A stretch of 64,000 bases of DNA from Pomphorhynchus laevis (lineage: Eukaryota; Acanthocephala; Palaeacanthocephala; Echinorhynchida; Pomphorhynchidae). Shown here one piece after another: positions 47,521-58,060 of this stretch. Every line of letters starts with the position of its first letter. The stretch's first letter is position 1. The notes under the pieces were generated by a model, which had not been told where the DNA came from, searched no databases, and saw only the letters and a program-made list of their open reading frames with translations. A program made the position numbers and the translations under genes. The DNA lies in assembly GCA_012934845.2 (NCBI GenBank), contig WNNJ02000961.1:1-64000 (forward strand), given 5' to 3'.

Positions 47521-47871
47521 TTTGAACCTTAAATTAAATTTCAATTTTTTAATTTGTAAAAAAGAATCTAATTCCGTTCTTAATAATATATCTGATTTCA
47601 ACCTTAAATTAAATTATAATTAATTATTTTAATAATACATTATTTTAATTTTTCAAATTGTTTTATCATTGTTCTAACATTTCGTTTTGATTTAGATTAA
47701 ATTATAATTAATTACTCTATTATTACTTTATTTTAATTCGTACGTTTTTATAGCTTGTTTTATGATTTTGCTCTTATTTTGTTTTATGATTTTGTTTTTT
47801 CTTTCTGTTTGTTTTAAAACGCGTGTTGTTTAATTTTTTGTGTATGCATGATAAGTAGAAATCTTTTTAAG
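47521..47871. other. AT-rich spacer before LINE-A copy F
   Basis: TTTTAATT-rich sequence with no ORF. Part resembles PLE flanks. No other feature is seen. Confidence 0.45.
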
Positions 47872-47886
47872 TAGAAATGCGGGGAA
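47872..47886. repeat. Target-site duplication, left side of LINE-A copy F
   Basis: TAGAAATGCGGGGAA, identical to 53486-53500. It marks the 5' end of the inserted element. Confidence 0.9.
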
Positions 47887-50635
47887 TTTAGAATTAAAAA
47901 AGAATCAGATTGACAGCGTGAACATGCCGGAGCGTTCAAAGATTTCAGTTTTTGGAGCGAATAACAGTGCAATTCCTGCGAATAAAGATGATTTTCTAGT
48001 AAGTTTCTCTACAGATCGAACAACGAATAAGGTCAGTAATGTTTTGTTGACTCTTGGTGATAGGGAGATGCTTCCCCATACCAAAACAGAAGAATTTATT
48101 AATAATAAAACCAAAACTTCCTCCACCACGTCAAAAACTATTTGACACTTTTCTAAAAAAGTTTTGTTCTGAATATCCCATGAGGATAATTTTCAATACA
48201 GTAAAGTTCCACCCAGCCGATATCAAGATCTCCTTTGGCACGACGGACCTGGCAAAGGAGTACACTATGTTTTTCAAAACATATTTGGCTGAATTCGGCG
48301 AATTAATCGAAAAACCAATACTTTCAAATTTGAAAGTCACTAATTTGCCGTACTGGCGTGAAGAAGGAGACCTAGAGTCTCTCTGTGAATCTTTCAAAGT
48401 AAACAACTTTCGACTTCTTAAATGACGGAACGGGGAACCTATCCTCGTTGGATTTTGCTCTTCCCCATTAGATCGAGCTGAGATACTCGATAAATCAAAT
48501 AACAACCCCTTTATGGGGCTAAACATTAAGTTCCAACTGATTGAAAGTGATGAATTCAACTGCAGTCGTCACAAATAGGGCATTGGGCCTCCAACTGCAG
48601 TGGGAACCCTACCTGTGGGGCTAGTGGATTGGCTGCTTGCCCGGCCCTAATGTCAAACGAGCGTTGTGCCACCCCCGTCCTGCTTAAACTGCGGGGGGGG
48701 GTGCCATCCTGCCTAGGGCAGGAAATGCTCTGTCTTTAAAAATTACAGAAAACTCTATCAGAAACCATCAAAGTATCCTGCTTCATTTGTTCAGGCATCA
48801 TCGCATCGAATGGATGATGCAGACATCATCAAGCTAATCGAAGTTCAGAATGAAGTCTCTTACATGAATCTGTAAAATCTTATTCTGATGGCCTTGGGGG
48901 CGTTTGGAACCAATCCTTCCGTACCAGTCGCAACAGCACTGCCTGAATCTAAAAAGAGTGAGGCTTCGGCCCAAACAATCCCCCTCTCAAGATTGGGAAG
49001 ATGATCAAAATCAAGGGCAATCAATGAGGGGAAATGAAGATATTGCCCGGGGGAAAATATCGATCCTTGATGAAATTAGTGCCGGAGGGGGCAACCCTCC
49101 TGCACCTAGCTATGCCACGTTAGGCAACCCCCAATCCAACTATTCCATCACAATGCAGAGTACTCGTGAGCCTTTTTCACTGAATATCCTTCAGTGAAAT
49201 TCGGGAGGTGCTTCTGCCCCTAGACTTTTATATGGTAAAAATGCAGATGTTATAGCCCTTTAGGAGATGCAGTCTATCCGCTTCCCCAGGACATTACTCG
49301 ATTTATTTCAAAGCATATCTGTTCCCACTATACTCCGTACATAACCCCACTTCACTCATCTTCATCTCAAGGACTCTTGACCTTAGTAAAGTGCTCCTTA
49401 AGGTCCTCCCTCTTATTTAACTACTCGTGTCCAGCCATGTCTTGTTTGGTAGTTTCACTTTGTAAGAACGGTAAACGTCTCAGTCTAGCCAATGTCTACA
49501 TACGTCCAAGGGAGATTCACAAGAACCGTGATGTCCTGGATGGTATTATTGATAGCGGTTACGACATGATACTTGGAGACTTCAACGACAGAACTGGTCG
49601 TTGGATCAACGCAGCACTTCGTAGAGCTATAAACGGTTATCTTATTCACAAACCACCGTCCCTACCTTTCATTGCACATCAACAAATTCAATCCTCGACA
49701 TTCTACTGCTTCACTTAAGGTTTTTGCTTAAACCCCTCTGTACGAAGCAGTTACGCCAACAATTATCCACTTCTCATGACCTAATTCGTTGGATGATTGA
49801 GAAAGATATGTTGCTTAGAAGGAGGTTTCACTTTAATCCGGTCAGAGTGTCTCTCTTTCAGGCGGAAATCCAACCTTTTCCCCGAATAGGAAATGAGAGT
49901 CTTACCATATTTAATACCTACCTCTTTTCGCAAGCTACCGCAATTCTATCGACAACCCATAAAGGTTGTATATACAATCCCACTCCGACGAAACTCAAGT
50001 CCTAGCAAAATTGCTGAACGTCCCTAATATCTCTGCTTCCGCCTGGCGGGCACTCTCAAATGAATACTGGAGCACTAGATATTTACTCCAGCTGGGTAAG
50101 GATAGAGCGAGTATTGCTCGTCTTGACCCTTCTCAGTCTTCATTTTGGAAGATATTCAAGAAAAAGAAGTTTGTTTGTTGGAAGGATAGGGCATTGGATT
50201 AGATCGGTAGTATATACCTCGAAAACTTTTAGAGGAGTCACTAACCCTACACAACTATAAAGCCACTCAATCACCTCAGCCAATCCCGCCTTGGGCTAAC
50301 TTCAGGAGTGGGGATCTATCTGTCACAGATAACCTCAACTCCAGGGGGCACTTCCGGGCACCTCCAAATCCTTTGCTCCACTTTCTTCTCAGGTCTGTCA
50401 GCTTTTGACAGCCGATCAGATAAGAGAGGTGGCTGTCACAATGCTTCTAGCCTTCCCATTCGATGTAGCAGGCATCAATATTAGTAAGAGAGTTTTTATT
50501 CCTTAAGTCCTAAAGATCTGCGACCCATTTTGATTCAAAATGACCTCGTGTCGATTTACGAAAAAGCGCTTGCGCGTAAATTCCGCGACCATTTAAGCAG
50601 GTGTAATTTAATCCCTCTAGGTTGTCATGGGTTTT

Positions 50636-52646
50636 AAAGTTTGAAAGTTTGAAAGTTTTTTAATGTGGCAAATGCACACAGACTGTGTGCTTACAAAGAA
50701 AAAGTAATGTGCTTACTTTTTTATCTGTGAAACAGATAAAAAAGTTAATCGTTTAGTACCATCGATTTTAGCTGCTTTTTGAAAAATCGGAGTGAGGATG
50801 ATGATCGCAGATGATTAGGTAAGGAATTCCAAAGGAGAGGAGCAGCGATATGTAGGGATCGACGGCCGAAGTTGGTTGAGTGAATAGGTACGTGTAGCAG
50901 AAGAGAATCACAGGAACGTAGGTGAGTAGAAAGATAGCGCGATTCACTTAGAGTTGGCAGATAAAGATAAGAAGGAGAATTACAATGGACAAGGCGATAA
51001 GTCAGGCAAAGCAGACGAAAACGAACGCGATGTTCAATACTTAGCCATCCAAGTTATGATAAGTAGGAAGATATATGATCGAATTTACGAAGTCGAAAAA
51101 GGATGCGCACCGCAGTGTTAATAAGGCGTTGAAGAGGTTTAAGGGATGACTTTGAAGAGAAAACGAGAAGGCTAAGACAGTCATCAATACGTGGGAAAAG
51201 AAGGGAGGAGATAAGAGATTTACAAGAACTAAAATCTACAGAATTTCTGACGAGACGAATATCACGGAGAAGAATATTTAAAGACCTAGTTTTATCACGA
51301 ATGAAGGGATCGAGATGCAGATTATTGTCGAAGTGAATACCTAGAAATACTAGTTTATCTACAGCAGGAATAATTGTGGTCTGAAGATACAGAGATGGAG
51401 GAATAACAGAAACAGTGGAGGGAAAAATCCATAACACTTTAGATTTGGTAGGATTTAGGGACATGTGCAAAGAAATTAGATGTTCTGATCGAGCACGAAG
51501 ACAATTAGATGCGGATACGAAAAGTTGGCTTAGGGAATGAGGAGACGAATGAGAATAAAGAAGTATATCATCAGCGTACTGCATTACCCTGAAGCAGAAT
51601 TTACTAGTTATACAAGATAAATCTCCAAGAAGAAGCGTAAATAGAATAGGGCCAAGTACAGAACCTTGAGGTACACCACAAGAGAGAAAAGATAGAGAAC
51701 ACATTGAATTAGAATGGACTGAAAATGATCGATCGGAGAGATACGAAGAGAACCAAGCCAAGGTGGACGAAGAGAAACCATAGTGATAGCGAAGACGAAA
51801 AAGAAGTATTTCGTGATCGACAATGTCGAATGCAGATGAAAGATCGAGCGATATTACCACACTACACAGTCCTTTGTCACGAGCGGAGAGCAGATCAGAA
51901 AATACTTTATGACATGCTAGTTCGGTGGAATGATTGGAGCGGAAAGCAGATTGAAAAGAAGGGTAGAGCTGCGATGAAGAGAGATACTTGTTTATCTGAT
52001 CTAAGACAAGGTGTTCAAGAATTTTAGATAAGGTTGGTAGAATTGATATTGGGCGATAAGATGAAGGAAGAGAGGGGTCAAGAGAGGGCTTTTTAAGTAG
52101 GGGACGAACAATGGACGTTTTCCAAAGAACAGGAAATATTCCATTCACTATTGACGAGTTAAAGAGGCTGGTAAGGAAAGCTGTGAAGTCTGTTGACATC
52201 AATTTGAGAATTCGAGTAGGGATAGGATCGGCAGGAGAGGGCTTACAAGTTAATGAAACAAGAAGGCAAGATACCTCATCTTCATATACCGCAAGTAGAT
52301 AAAAGAGCTCAGGGATACGAACAGACGAGATACAATAAGTTTGTGGAAGGACGATGATCGAATCGATTAGAGAAACAGTTTTTGAAATTAGGTAATCGGA
52401 GAATTGAGAAGGATCAAGAGTGGAGGTGACAGAGGAACGAGAAAGTAGAGAATTAAGAGTTTTCCATTTAGTTCGAGAGTCATTAGCGGAAGCCAGTTTG
52501 CTTCGCCAAAAACTGTGCCTTAGAACGCAGAAGTTGCTTTTGCAAACGACGAAGAGCAAATAATTGGTTACGATAAAAGGATGAATCAAGTTCTGAAGAT
52601 AGTCTGAGATAACGATGATAAGTTCTGAAATAACGACGCAGGAGGC
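50636..52646 (-). mobile_element. L2/CR1-like LINE copy 2, inserted in LINE-A copy F
   Basis: A 2-kb insertion interrupts LINE-A between the codons for HGF and VKxRS. The 3' end (low coordinate) has a short repeat tail, (AAAGTTTG)n in + sense. Next come a stem-loop GCACAC/GTGTGC (50674-50690) and a second hairpin TTTTTTATCTGT/ACAGATAAAAAA near 50728-50754. The RT reads open for 533 codons (below). The endonuclease is missing, so it is 5'-truncated. A short duplication (about GTT) may flank it. Confidence 0.85.
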
Positions 52647-52655
52647 GTTAGTCAA
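51054..52655 (-). CDS. L2/CR1-like LINE reverse transcriptase (533 codons open)
   Basis: The longest open frame in the window. The first residues read through LINE-A sequence at the junction. Finger motif LLKKPSLDPSLPSSYRPISI is at about 187-206. Motif A has D271 (VVISLDLSSAFDIVD). Motif B is GVPQGSVLGP at 327-336. The catalytic YADD is at 360-363. Thumb LVFLGIHFDNNLHLDPFIRD comes next, then SSLLFPRIDDCLSLL. The frame is undamaged over the whole RT, so this copy is younger than copy 1. It lacks the N-terminal endonuclease and so could not mobilise alone. It matches CR1/L2-clade RTs; the exact subclade is not resolved. Confidence 0.85.
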   Translation of the reverse strand: MTNASCVVISELIIVISDYLQNLIHPFIVTNYLLFVVCKSNFCVLRHSFWRSKLASANDSRTKWKTLNSLLSRSSVTSTLDPSQFSDYLISKTVSLIDSIIVLPQTYCISSVRIPELFYLLAVYEDEVSCLLVSLTCKPSPADPIPTRILKLMSTDFTAFLTSLFNSSIVNGIFPVLWKTSIVRPLLKKPSLDPSLPSSYRPISILPTLSKILEHLVLDQINKYLSSSQLYPSFQSAFRSNHSTELACHKVFSDLLSARDKGLCSVVISLDLSSAFDIVDHEILLFRLRYHYGFSSSTLAWFSSYLSDRSFSVHSNSMCSLSFLSCGVPQGSVLGPILFTLLLGDLSCITSKFCFRVMQYADDILLYSHSSPHSLSQLFVSASNCLRARSEHLISLHMSLNPTKSKVLWIFPSTVSVIPPSLYLQTTIIPAVDKLVFLGIHFDNNLHLDPFIRDKTRSLNILLRDIRLVRNSVDFSSCKSLISSLLFPRIDDCLSLLVFSSKSSLKPLQRLINTAVRILFRLRKFDHISSYLS

Positions 52656-53485
52656 ATGTCGCTCGGTTCATTCATCAGTTGGTGAGGTGGAAAAATTTTT
52701 TCGTGTAAAATATTCAAACGCGAACAACGTCTAGTGGTGTACGCTTATGACGCCACATCCCTGTTCACTGAGCACAGGTTTAAAGATATAGTCTCGGACA
52801 TCAGCCGTTTCTCTTTAAGATTAAAAGTTCAGCTACCCAAATCTAATCTTATTTTAAACTCCGCAAAATCGCAGGTGGTAGTCATTCATGGCTCCCCTGC
52901 AACAAAGCAAAAACTTAAGAGACTAGCACTCTCTGCACTCTCCTCCATTTTGACTAATGTACCACTCCCTGTCTTCACGATTCGAGTAAAATATCTGGGG
53001 TTCACAGTTACGGTGAACTGGTCAGCGAAAGCTGACGTGGATAGATTCAAACGTATTCTGAAGAAAGCTAAGTGGGCCCTGAAACGGGCATAACACCTGC
53101 ATTGAAAGAAAAAGCCCAGGTGCGTCTTTGGGGCATCTGGGCTATCTTGGGATTAGTATTCTTTTTGAGAGGACTTCCCCCAAAGCAAAGGCTAAGGTTT
53201 CTTAAGCTCCTCGTCTCTCGTTTACCAGTATAGTTTATATCGAGTGGACTCTTCGAGGGGGTGGTGAAATACCCCGGGTGGCTCAGTCGGAAGGTGGCGT
53301 GTTGGATCGGTTGGGATTGGGCTCATATCGCCCTATACCTTAGGACATAATATAAGTTTGGAAGACTGAGTTTCTCTGCCACTTATTATAGTCGAAAATT
53401 GATCTGTTGGCTGACTCTTGACTGACATTGTGACTGTTTTTGTTTTCTCTGTTTTCGGTGTATTTAAAAAATTCTTTATTATTAT

Positions 53486-53500
53486 TAGAAATGCGGGGAA
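53486..53500. repeat. Target-site duplication, right side of LINE-A copy F
   Basis: TAGAAATGCGGGGAA, identical to 47872-47886. Confidence 0.9.
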
Positions 53501-53635
53501 CATCAATGCTTGTACTTTTGAATAAATACTAAAAGACAGCATTCTGTGAACATTATTTGTAATCCTGATGATGATCAACATTTTCAAATAAAGGGAAATT
53601 ATTTTCTTTGTTTCAGTAAAATTATATAATTGAAA

Positions 53636-53755
53636 TTAATAATTCCGCTCAGAATGCGATATCCGCAAAATATCAAAAGGTAGTTACGTTCATCCATCGA
53701 TTTGCTATTAACAGCAATCGTGAGTCACCGTTAGCAGAATCGCAAAAGTATTTAT
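53636..53755 (-). repeat. PLE-1 leader, partial third copy
   Basis: AATTCCGCTCAGAATGCGAT and later AGCAATCGTGAGTCACCG match 45550-45660 in the same orientation. Copies at 53636-53755 and 53870-54290 face away from each other. The UUCG hairpin is degraded here (ATCAAAAGGTAG). Confidence 0.75.
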
Positions 53756-53869
53756 TTCCGCGAAAATAATGTAATAATTATTTAGTAAACATTGCCGAGT
53801 AAATAGTTATTGATTAATTAAAATAAAACATTAAAAAAATTTGCTTATTAATTTAATAAATTAAACTCA

Positions 53870-54290
53870 ATGTATATAAATGGGTAACGTCAAAACAATT
53901 AATAAATACAACCGTATTTTTTAATGTATCTATAGACGATTTCAAGAAACAAATGGGTATTAGTATAATGTTTTAAGAATAATAGATGCAGATCGTAGAA
54001 TGAGAAAATGTTGAGATCATACTCATAGCGATCATTTCTATAGTATGTTTCTCCCATCGCGTTTGATTTAATCTGCGCGACAGCACCCCGTGATGATGAG
54101 GAATTGCGATTCTGCTATCGGTGACTCACGATTGCTATTATTAGCAAATCGCTGGATGATCGTAGCTACCTTCGGGTAGTTTGCGGATATCGCATTCTGA
54201 GCGGAATTATTAATAAATAATTTTGATATAACAAGAGTCGACAAAAAGACAATCATTTGAAGATCCTTTACATTATACGTTATTGTGTTA
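53870..54290 (+). repeat. PLE-1 leader, right arm of a long inverted repeat
   Basis: This is the reverse complement of 45480-45905 with only a few differences by eye. The UUCG-capped hairpin CTACC-TTCG-GGTAG is at 54166-54179 in PLE sense. It is followed at once by GIY-YIG coding sequence. Confidence 0.8.
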
Positions 54291-55340
54291 ACTCCGATAT
54301 GTAGGAAAAACATCAAATGTTAAAAACTAGGTTTAGGCAACACATATATAATATACAGCATAATAGTCAAACTATATTTCATAATTTTAATATCATAGGA
54401 CATGACATTAAAAATTGTAAATTTATTTTAGAATATATTATCGAAAAAAACATTTCAATATTAAATTAAAAACTATTTAAAAATGAAATTTTTGGATTAG
54501 AACGCTTAATATAAAAAGTTTATTGTAAAAAGTTTTAAATAGTTTATTGTTTTATTTGTTATGCTGAAAAAAGCTCAAGTTCATTAACGATAAACATTTG
54601 GAAAACTTATATTAGTGAATATAATATAGCGGGACTTTTAAATAATTCTAAAAGTAAAGAAATAATAGGTTTAGATTTAATTAAATATATTCCTAAAATA
54701 AGGTATAAACTCCTACCATCATTAGGACGATTACCACCATTTGTAATTATAATAAAGAATTAAAATCAATAGGTAACGATAATATTAGAAACATAATGAC
54801 TTAAATGATTACTTTATTAATAGTGAAAGCTCGAATATATCTAAGATAAACATCTGGAAAGATTATATATTTGATAAAATTAAAAATAAAATGAAAATAA
54901 CAAACAATTATAAAAGGAAAGATCAAATTAATAAAGATATGTATAAAGAACTTACTAAATTAAAGGATAACTATATAATAACAACTATTGATAAAGCTAG
55001 TAATAACTTTGTCTTCATATGCAAAAAGCTTTATTATGATATACTAATGAAAGAGGTTAATTCTAATGATTTAAATGTAAATCCAACATATGAACGTAGT
55101 GAGTTAAGTTTAGAAACAATTATTACAAGTCACTGTTCTATAATGGATAAAAAGGGTATAAAGGTTGAATTAGATAATAAAACTATACCTATATTATATT
55201 GGAATTCAAAATTACATAAAAATCCAATAAAACCTAGGTTCATATGTAGGGCGTTTAAATGTGCATTAAAACCATTTTCTGTTTATATGAATAAAATACT
55301 TAAAGTAATTAAAGCACATTTTAACGTTTAATTAAAGATT
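54250..55340 (+). mobile_element. PLE-1 copy P3: leader, N-terminal GIY-YIG, linker and RT fingers
   Basis: Sequence order is leader, LYIIRY (GIY half, about 54270), YVGKTSN (YIG half, 54297), then HDIKNCKFILEYIIEKNISI and EIFWIRTLN (to about 54515), then a linker (TFK, SKSKEIIG near 54640), then RT fingers open from 54891 to 55331 (TTIDKASNNFVFICKKLYY, PILYWNSKLHKNPIKPRF). It stops before the palm. This copy shows directly that the endonuclease lies upstream of the RT. Parts of the linker are deleted, including the CxC region. Confidence 0.8.
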
Positions 55341-55406
55341 TATAAAGATAATAAAGATTATTTATTAATAATCTTTATTTTAAAGATTATTAAAAAACCA
55401 CAATAC

Positions 55407-55505
55407 CTCTTTAAGATTATATTCAACCTGCTTCAATTGTATTTGTTTCTGCTTAAGTTCGTTCATAATTCCGGTCAGATCTGAATTTAAGTTTTGTAAA
55501 GTAAT
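55407..55505 (-). CDS. Coiled-coil exon of the DRC10/IQCD-like gene
   Basis: 99 bp in minus sense, entered after TTTAG and left at GAG|GTATTG, phase 0 at both ends. It encodes ITLQNLNSDLTGIMNELKQK and QIQLKQVEYNLKE, a coiled coil. Joined to the terminal exon it gives a continuous heptad-like helix leading to the IQ motif. The intron to the next exon would be 17.8 kb, filled with LINEs and PLEs. Confidence rests on the splice sites, open frame and phases. Confidence 0.5.
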
Positions 55506-55679
55506 CTAAATTAAAAGTTATTTTTCATCATATCATGCGTTTTTACATGTTATTCGATAAAATATAAAAATTATAAAATATAATTTATTCATATAATATA
55601 ATTTATAATTTATTTATGATTCAAATTATAATTTATTCCTCTCTCGCAACGTGCGATGAGGTTAAAAATAAACACTTGT

Positions 55680-55920
55680 AAAATCAAATTTCGGAAAGAA
55701 TAGTGTCAGAATGCCAAAATGTTTATCGAATTGGTCTATTGAGCTCGTGTAAGGACATCACATGTATGCGTGGGCATTGGTGCACATGTAAAAGGCTGCT
55801 ACAAGTCTCATTACAAAATTTCCATCTACCGTACTATTCGTACGTGGATGGCAAATTAAGAGATTCTTACAAAACTCAAATTATAACCGCCCGTCGAAAT
55901 TCTAATGATAAATAGCCTTT
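55680..55920 (+). other. Unassigned open frame, 70 codons
   Basis: 55703-55915 encodes MSECQNVYRIGLLSSCKDIT and then CMRGHWCTCKRLL, with five cysteines in the first 30 residues. I do not recognise a family. It lies in an intron of the minus-strand gene and has no clear splice sites of its own. It could be a transposon scrap. Confidence 0.25.
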
Positions 55921-56189
55921 TTCGGATTTTCTCTCCATAAGCTTGAAATAAGGAAATAATTTCACTGTTAAATATTTAAATTTAAAAGCAAAAGTTGAAT
56001 TCGATTTGGTACTAACGGAGAGTGATGTCACAATTTGTGGTACACTTTTTAAAATATAAAACTGCTTAGATAAAGCAAATTGGGAAATAGAGAAGTATTT
56101 TTTAAAATCAATATGAGATAATTAATGAATATTAAACAAATATTTTATAGAAAACAAAAATCTGGAAATAATAATGATGCTCTTTAAAA

Positions 56190-56770
56190 CATAATTTTAT
56201 TCTTCTTCTTTTTCTTTAGCGTCTTTCCCGTGTAAGGACGGGGTCCGCTGCTTTTGAGAGTTGCCTCACTTGGCTTTATCAAGGGCGTCTTTGGTTTTTA
56301 GTCAAATACTTATCAAATCATGACGTATGACGTCCATTCAACGGAGTTTCAACCTTCCTATCGGACGCTTTCCATCCACTGTCACCGCCATGGACTTATT
56401 TGATGATTTGTGTTTGCTTGAGCGGATAACGTTGCCGTACCATTGTAGTCGCCTTGCGCGAAATTTTTCTATTATCGGAACTACGCCAAACTGATTCCTT
56501 ATTTCTTCGTTCCGGACATGATCCTTTAAGGTTTTTCCTGCTGTCCATTGGAACATGTTTGTCTCCATTTCGGCAACTTCGCGTTTTTCATATTTTGATA
56601 TCGACCAACATTCAGCATCGTAAGCACCATGGGTCGTATTACAGTTTTGTAAATTTTCGACTTCAGTCGTTCTTTTATCCTTGGATCGCAGAGAATACCT
56701 GTAACTGACCTCCACTTCATGAAAAACAATTTGTTAATAAAAACATAATAAAAACTTCGCTTCACAATTT
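56190..56770 (-). mobile_element. RTE-clade LINE, 3' end
   Basis: The minus strand encodes the C-terminus of an RTE reverse transcriptase: LKSKIYKTVIRPM, AECWSISKYEKREVAEMETN, TLKDHVRNEEIRNQFGVVPI, LQWYGNVIRS and VDGKRPIGRLKLR. The 3' part reads LKTKDALDKAKWGNSQKQRT. One frameshift near 56640 separates two frames. It is a different element from the Rex3-like one at 26 kb. Confidence 0.8.
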
Positions 56771-56967
56771 TATTAAATTGTGTTTATTTAAAACACAATT
56801 TTATTCTTAATTATATTTTTAGCAGTTATTGAAAATATCACCGGGACATACAAAATTATCAATATCTCGCAATATTAAGTTGTAAGATCAAATAAATTAC
56901 GGGATCAGTTATCCAATATTTAATTGGATAAAAAGGATTCAAATTAACGGATGCAAATAGAAGTTAC

Positions 56968-57130
56968 CTCCTTTTGATTAATTTCTTGATAATATATATC
57001 CTGCCAATTTTTGGTAGTTTGCTTTGATGATACTAAGTTTGACCATCGTTGTAATGTGTCATTTACAATCCAAGTTAGCTCTCTAGATGAGTCATATTCT
57101 ATGCGTGATATATGATCACACTCTAGCTGA
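56968..57130 (-). CDS. Middle exon of the DRC10/IQCD-like gene
   Basis: 163 bp in minus sense after TTTTAG, left at GAG|GTAACT. One base completes the codon begun in the 62.8-kb exon, and the exit phase is 0, matching the 55.4-kb exon. It encodes QLECDHISRIEYDSSRELTW, then LQRWSNLVSSKQTT and NWQDIYYQEINQKE. The NWxxxYxxExxxK pattern resembles a conserved stretch before the IQ motif of DRC10 (NWxxKYDxE). It has no match to any repeat in the window. Confidence 0.55.
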
Positions 57131-57599
57131 CTAAAATAATTTGAAACTTAAATTTCTATTAACTTATTAATCAAAAATATTAAAGGAGACAAAAATCGAA
57201 TTAAGTTGTTTAAATTAAACAATCGATTAATTAATGTGAGATTTTTTATAAAAGATTTAAAATTAGCAATAAAAATATACATTTGAGGTATCAACTAAAA
57301 TTTGTTAAAAGTTTTAAAATACTTATCATATTTGTTCATTTTAAAAGTATTGGATACGGTTTTATTTATGATATTTTAAACCTAAACTATTTGCCAAAAT
57401 CTATTTAAAATAAATATTACCAAAAAAATGTATTATTTATATTTTATAATTGTTTTTCGTTTACAAATACAGGAAAAATGTTACATATAGCAAAATAAAA
57501 ACTGAGAAATCGAATTTTAAAGTTTATAAGAAATAATAATGTCAACAAAAGAGTTAAATAAATGACTTTATAAACAGTGATTTTTAACGTATTTGTTAA

Positions 57600-58060
57600 T
57601 ATTTTATATTTTTTGTCAGTTCTATTTCACCCGATAATCGACATTTAGTGAACTTAAATAAGCCCCTTTATTATATCTATACCATTATAAGTTGACCAGA
57701 AAAATAGGTTATAAATATCTTAGTGAATGAATAATATTTTGGGTAAGGCCTATATAATTTAACAAAACATTTACTAAGTTTAATGAGCATTTTGATAAAA
57801 CTAATAGTTTTTTACATTTTCAAAATTCGAAAATTTGGAAAGAAACAGATTTATTTCGTGATAAAATAATAGCATTCTAGTAATTTTTTAAAGCGAGTAA
57901 GATGCATAGCATTCTAGTAAGTTATGGTAAAATCAGTAACGTAATCATACTGACAATAGGGAAATGATCTATAACCATAAGTGGCGGTTCCTTTTGATGC
58001 CGAATTGTATGATATTTTAGAAAATATGAATTTCCTCTTTGGAAAAAGAGCCGATATATT
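57600..58060 (+). mobile_element. Faint PLE-1 remnant
   Basis: 57780-57870 in one frame reads FNEHFDKTNSF and KIWKETDLFRDKI, similar to the PLE-1 linker (NDYFSKLIN, INIWKDYIFDKI near 16230-16310). The rest is not assignable. A short direct duplication, ATAGCATTCTAGTAA, occurs at about 57871 and 57907. Confidence 0.4.

Larger units (their letters stand above)
47887..53485 (+). mobile_element. LINE-A copy F, complete insertion with a nested L2-like LINE
   Basis: This full insertion is bounded by a 15-bp target duplication. ORF1 starts near 47924 (MPERSKISVFGANNSAIPAN) and contains RQKLFDTFLKKFCSEYPMRI and DIKISFGTTDLAKEY. ORF2 starts MQSTREPFSLNILQ near 49153, with the endonuclease (ILGDFNDRTGRWINAALRRA at about 49570) and linker. 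The reading is interrupted at 50635 by an L2-like LINE (minus) and resumes at about 52650 (VKCRSVHSSVGEVE). An internal deletion then removes RT motifs A and B. The catalytic pair reads YAYD. The frame has several breaks. The 3' UTR ends TTCTTTATTATTAT. Confidence 0.85.
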
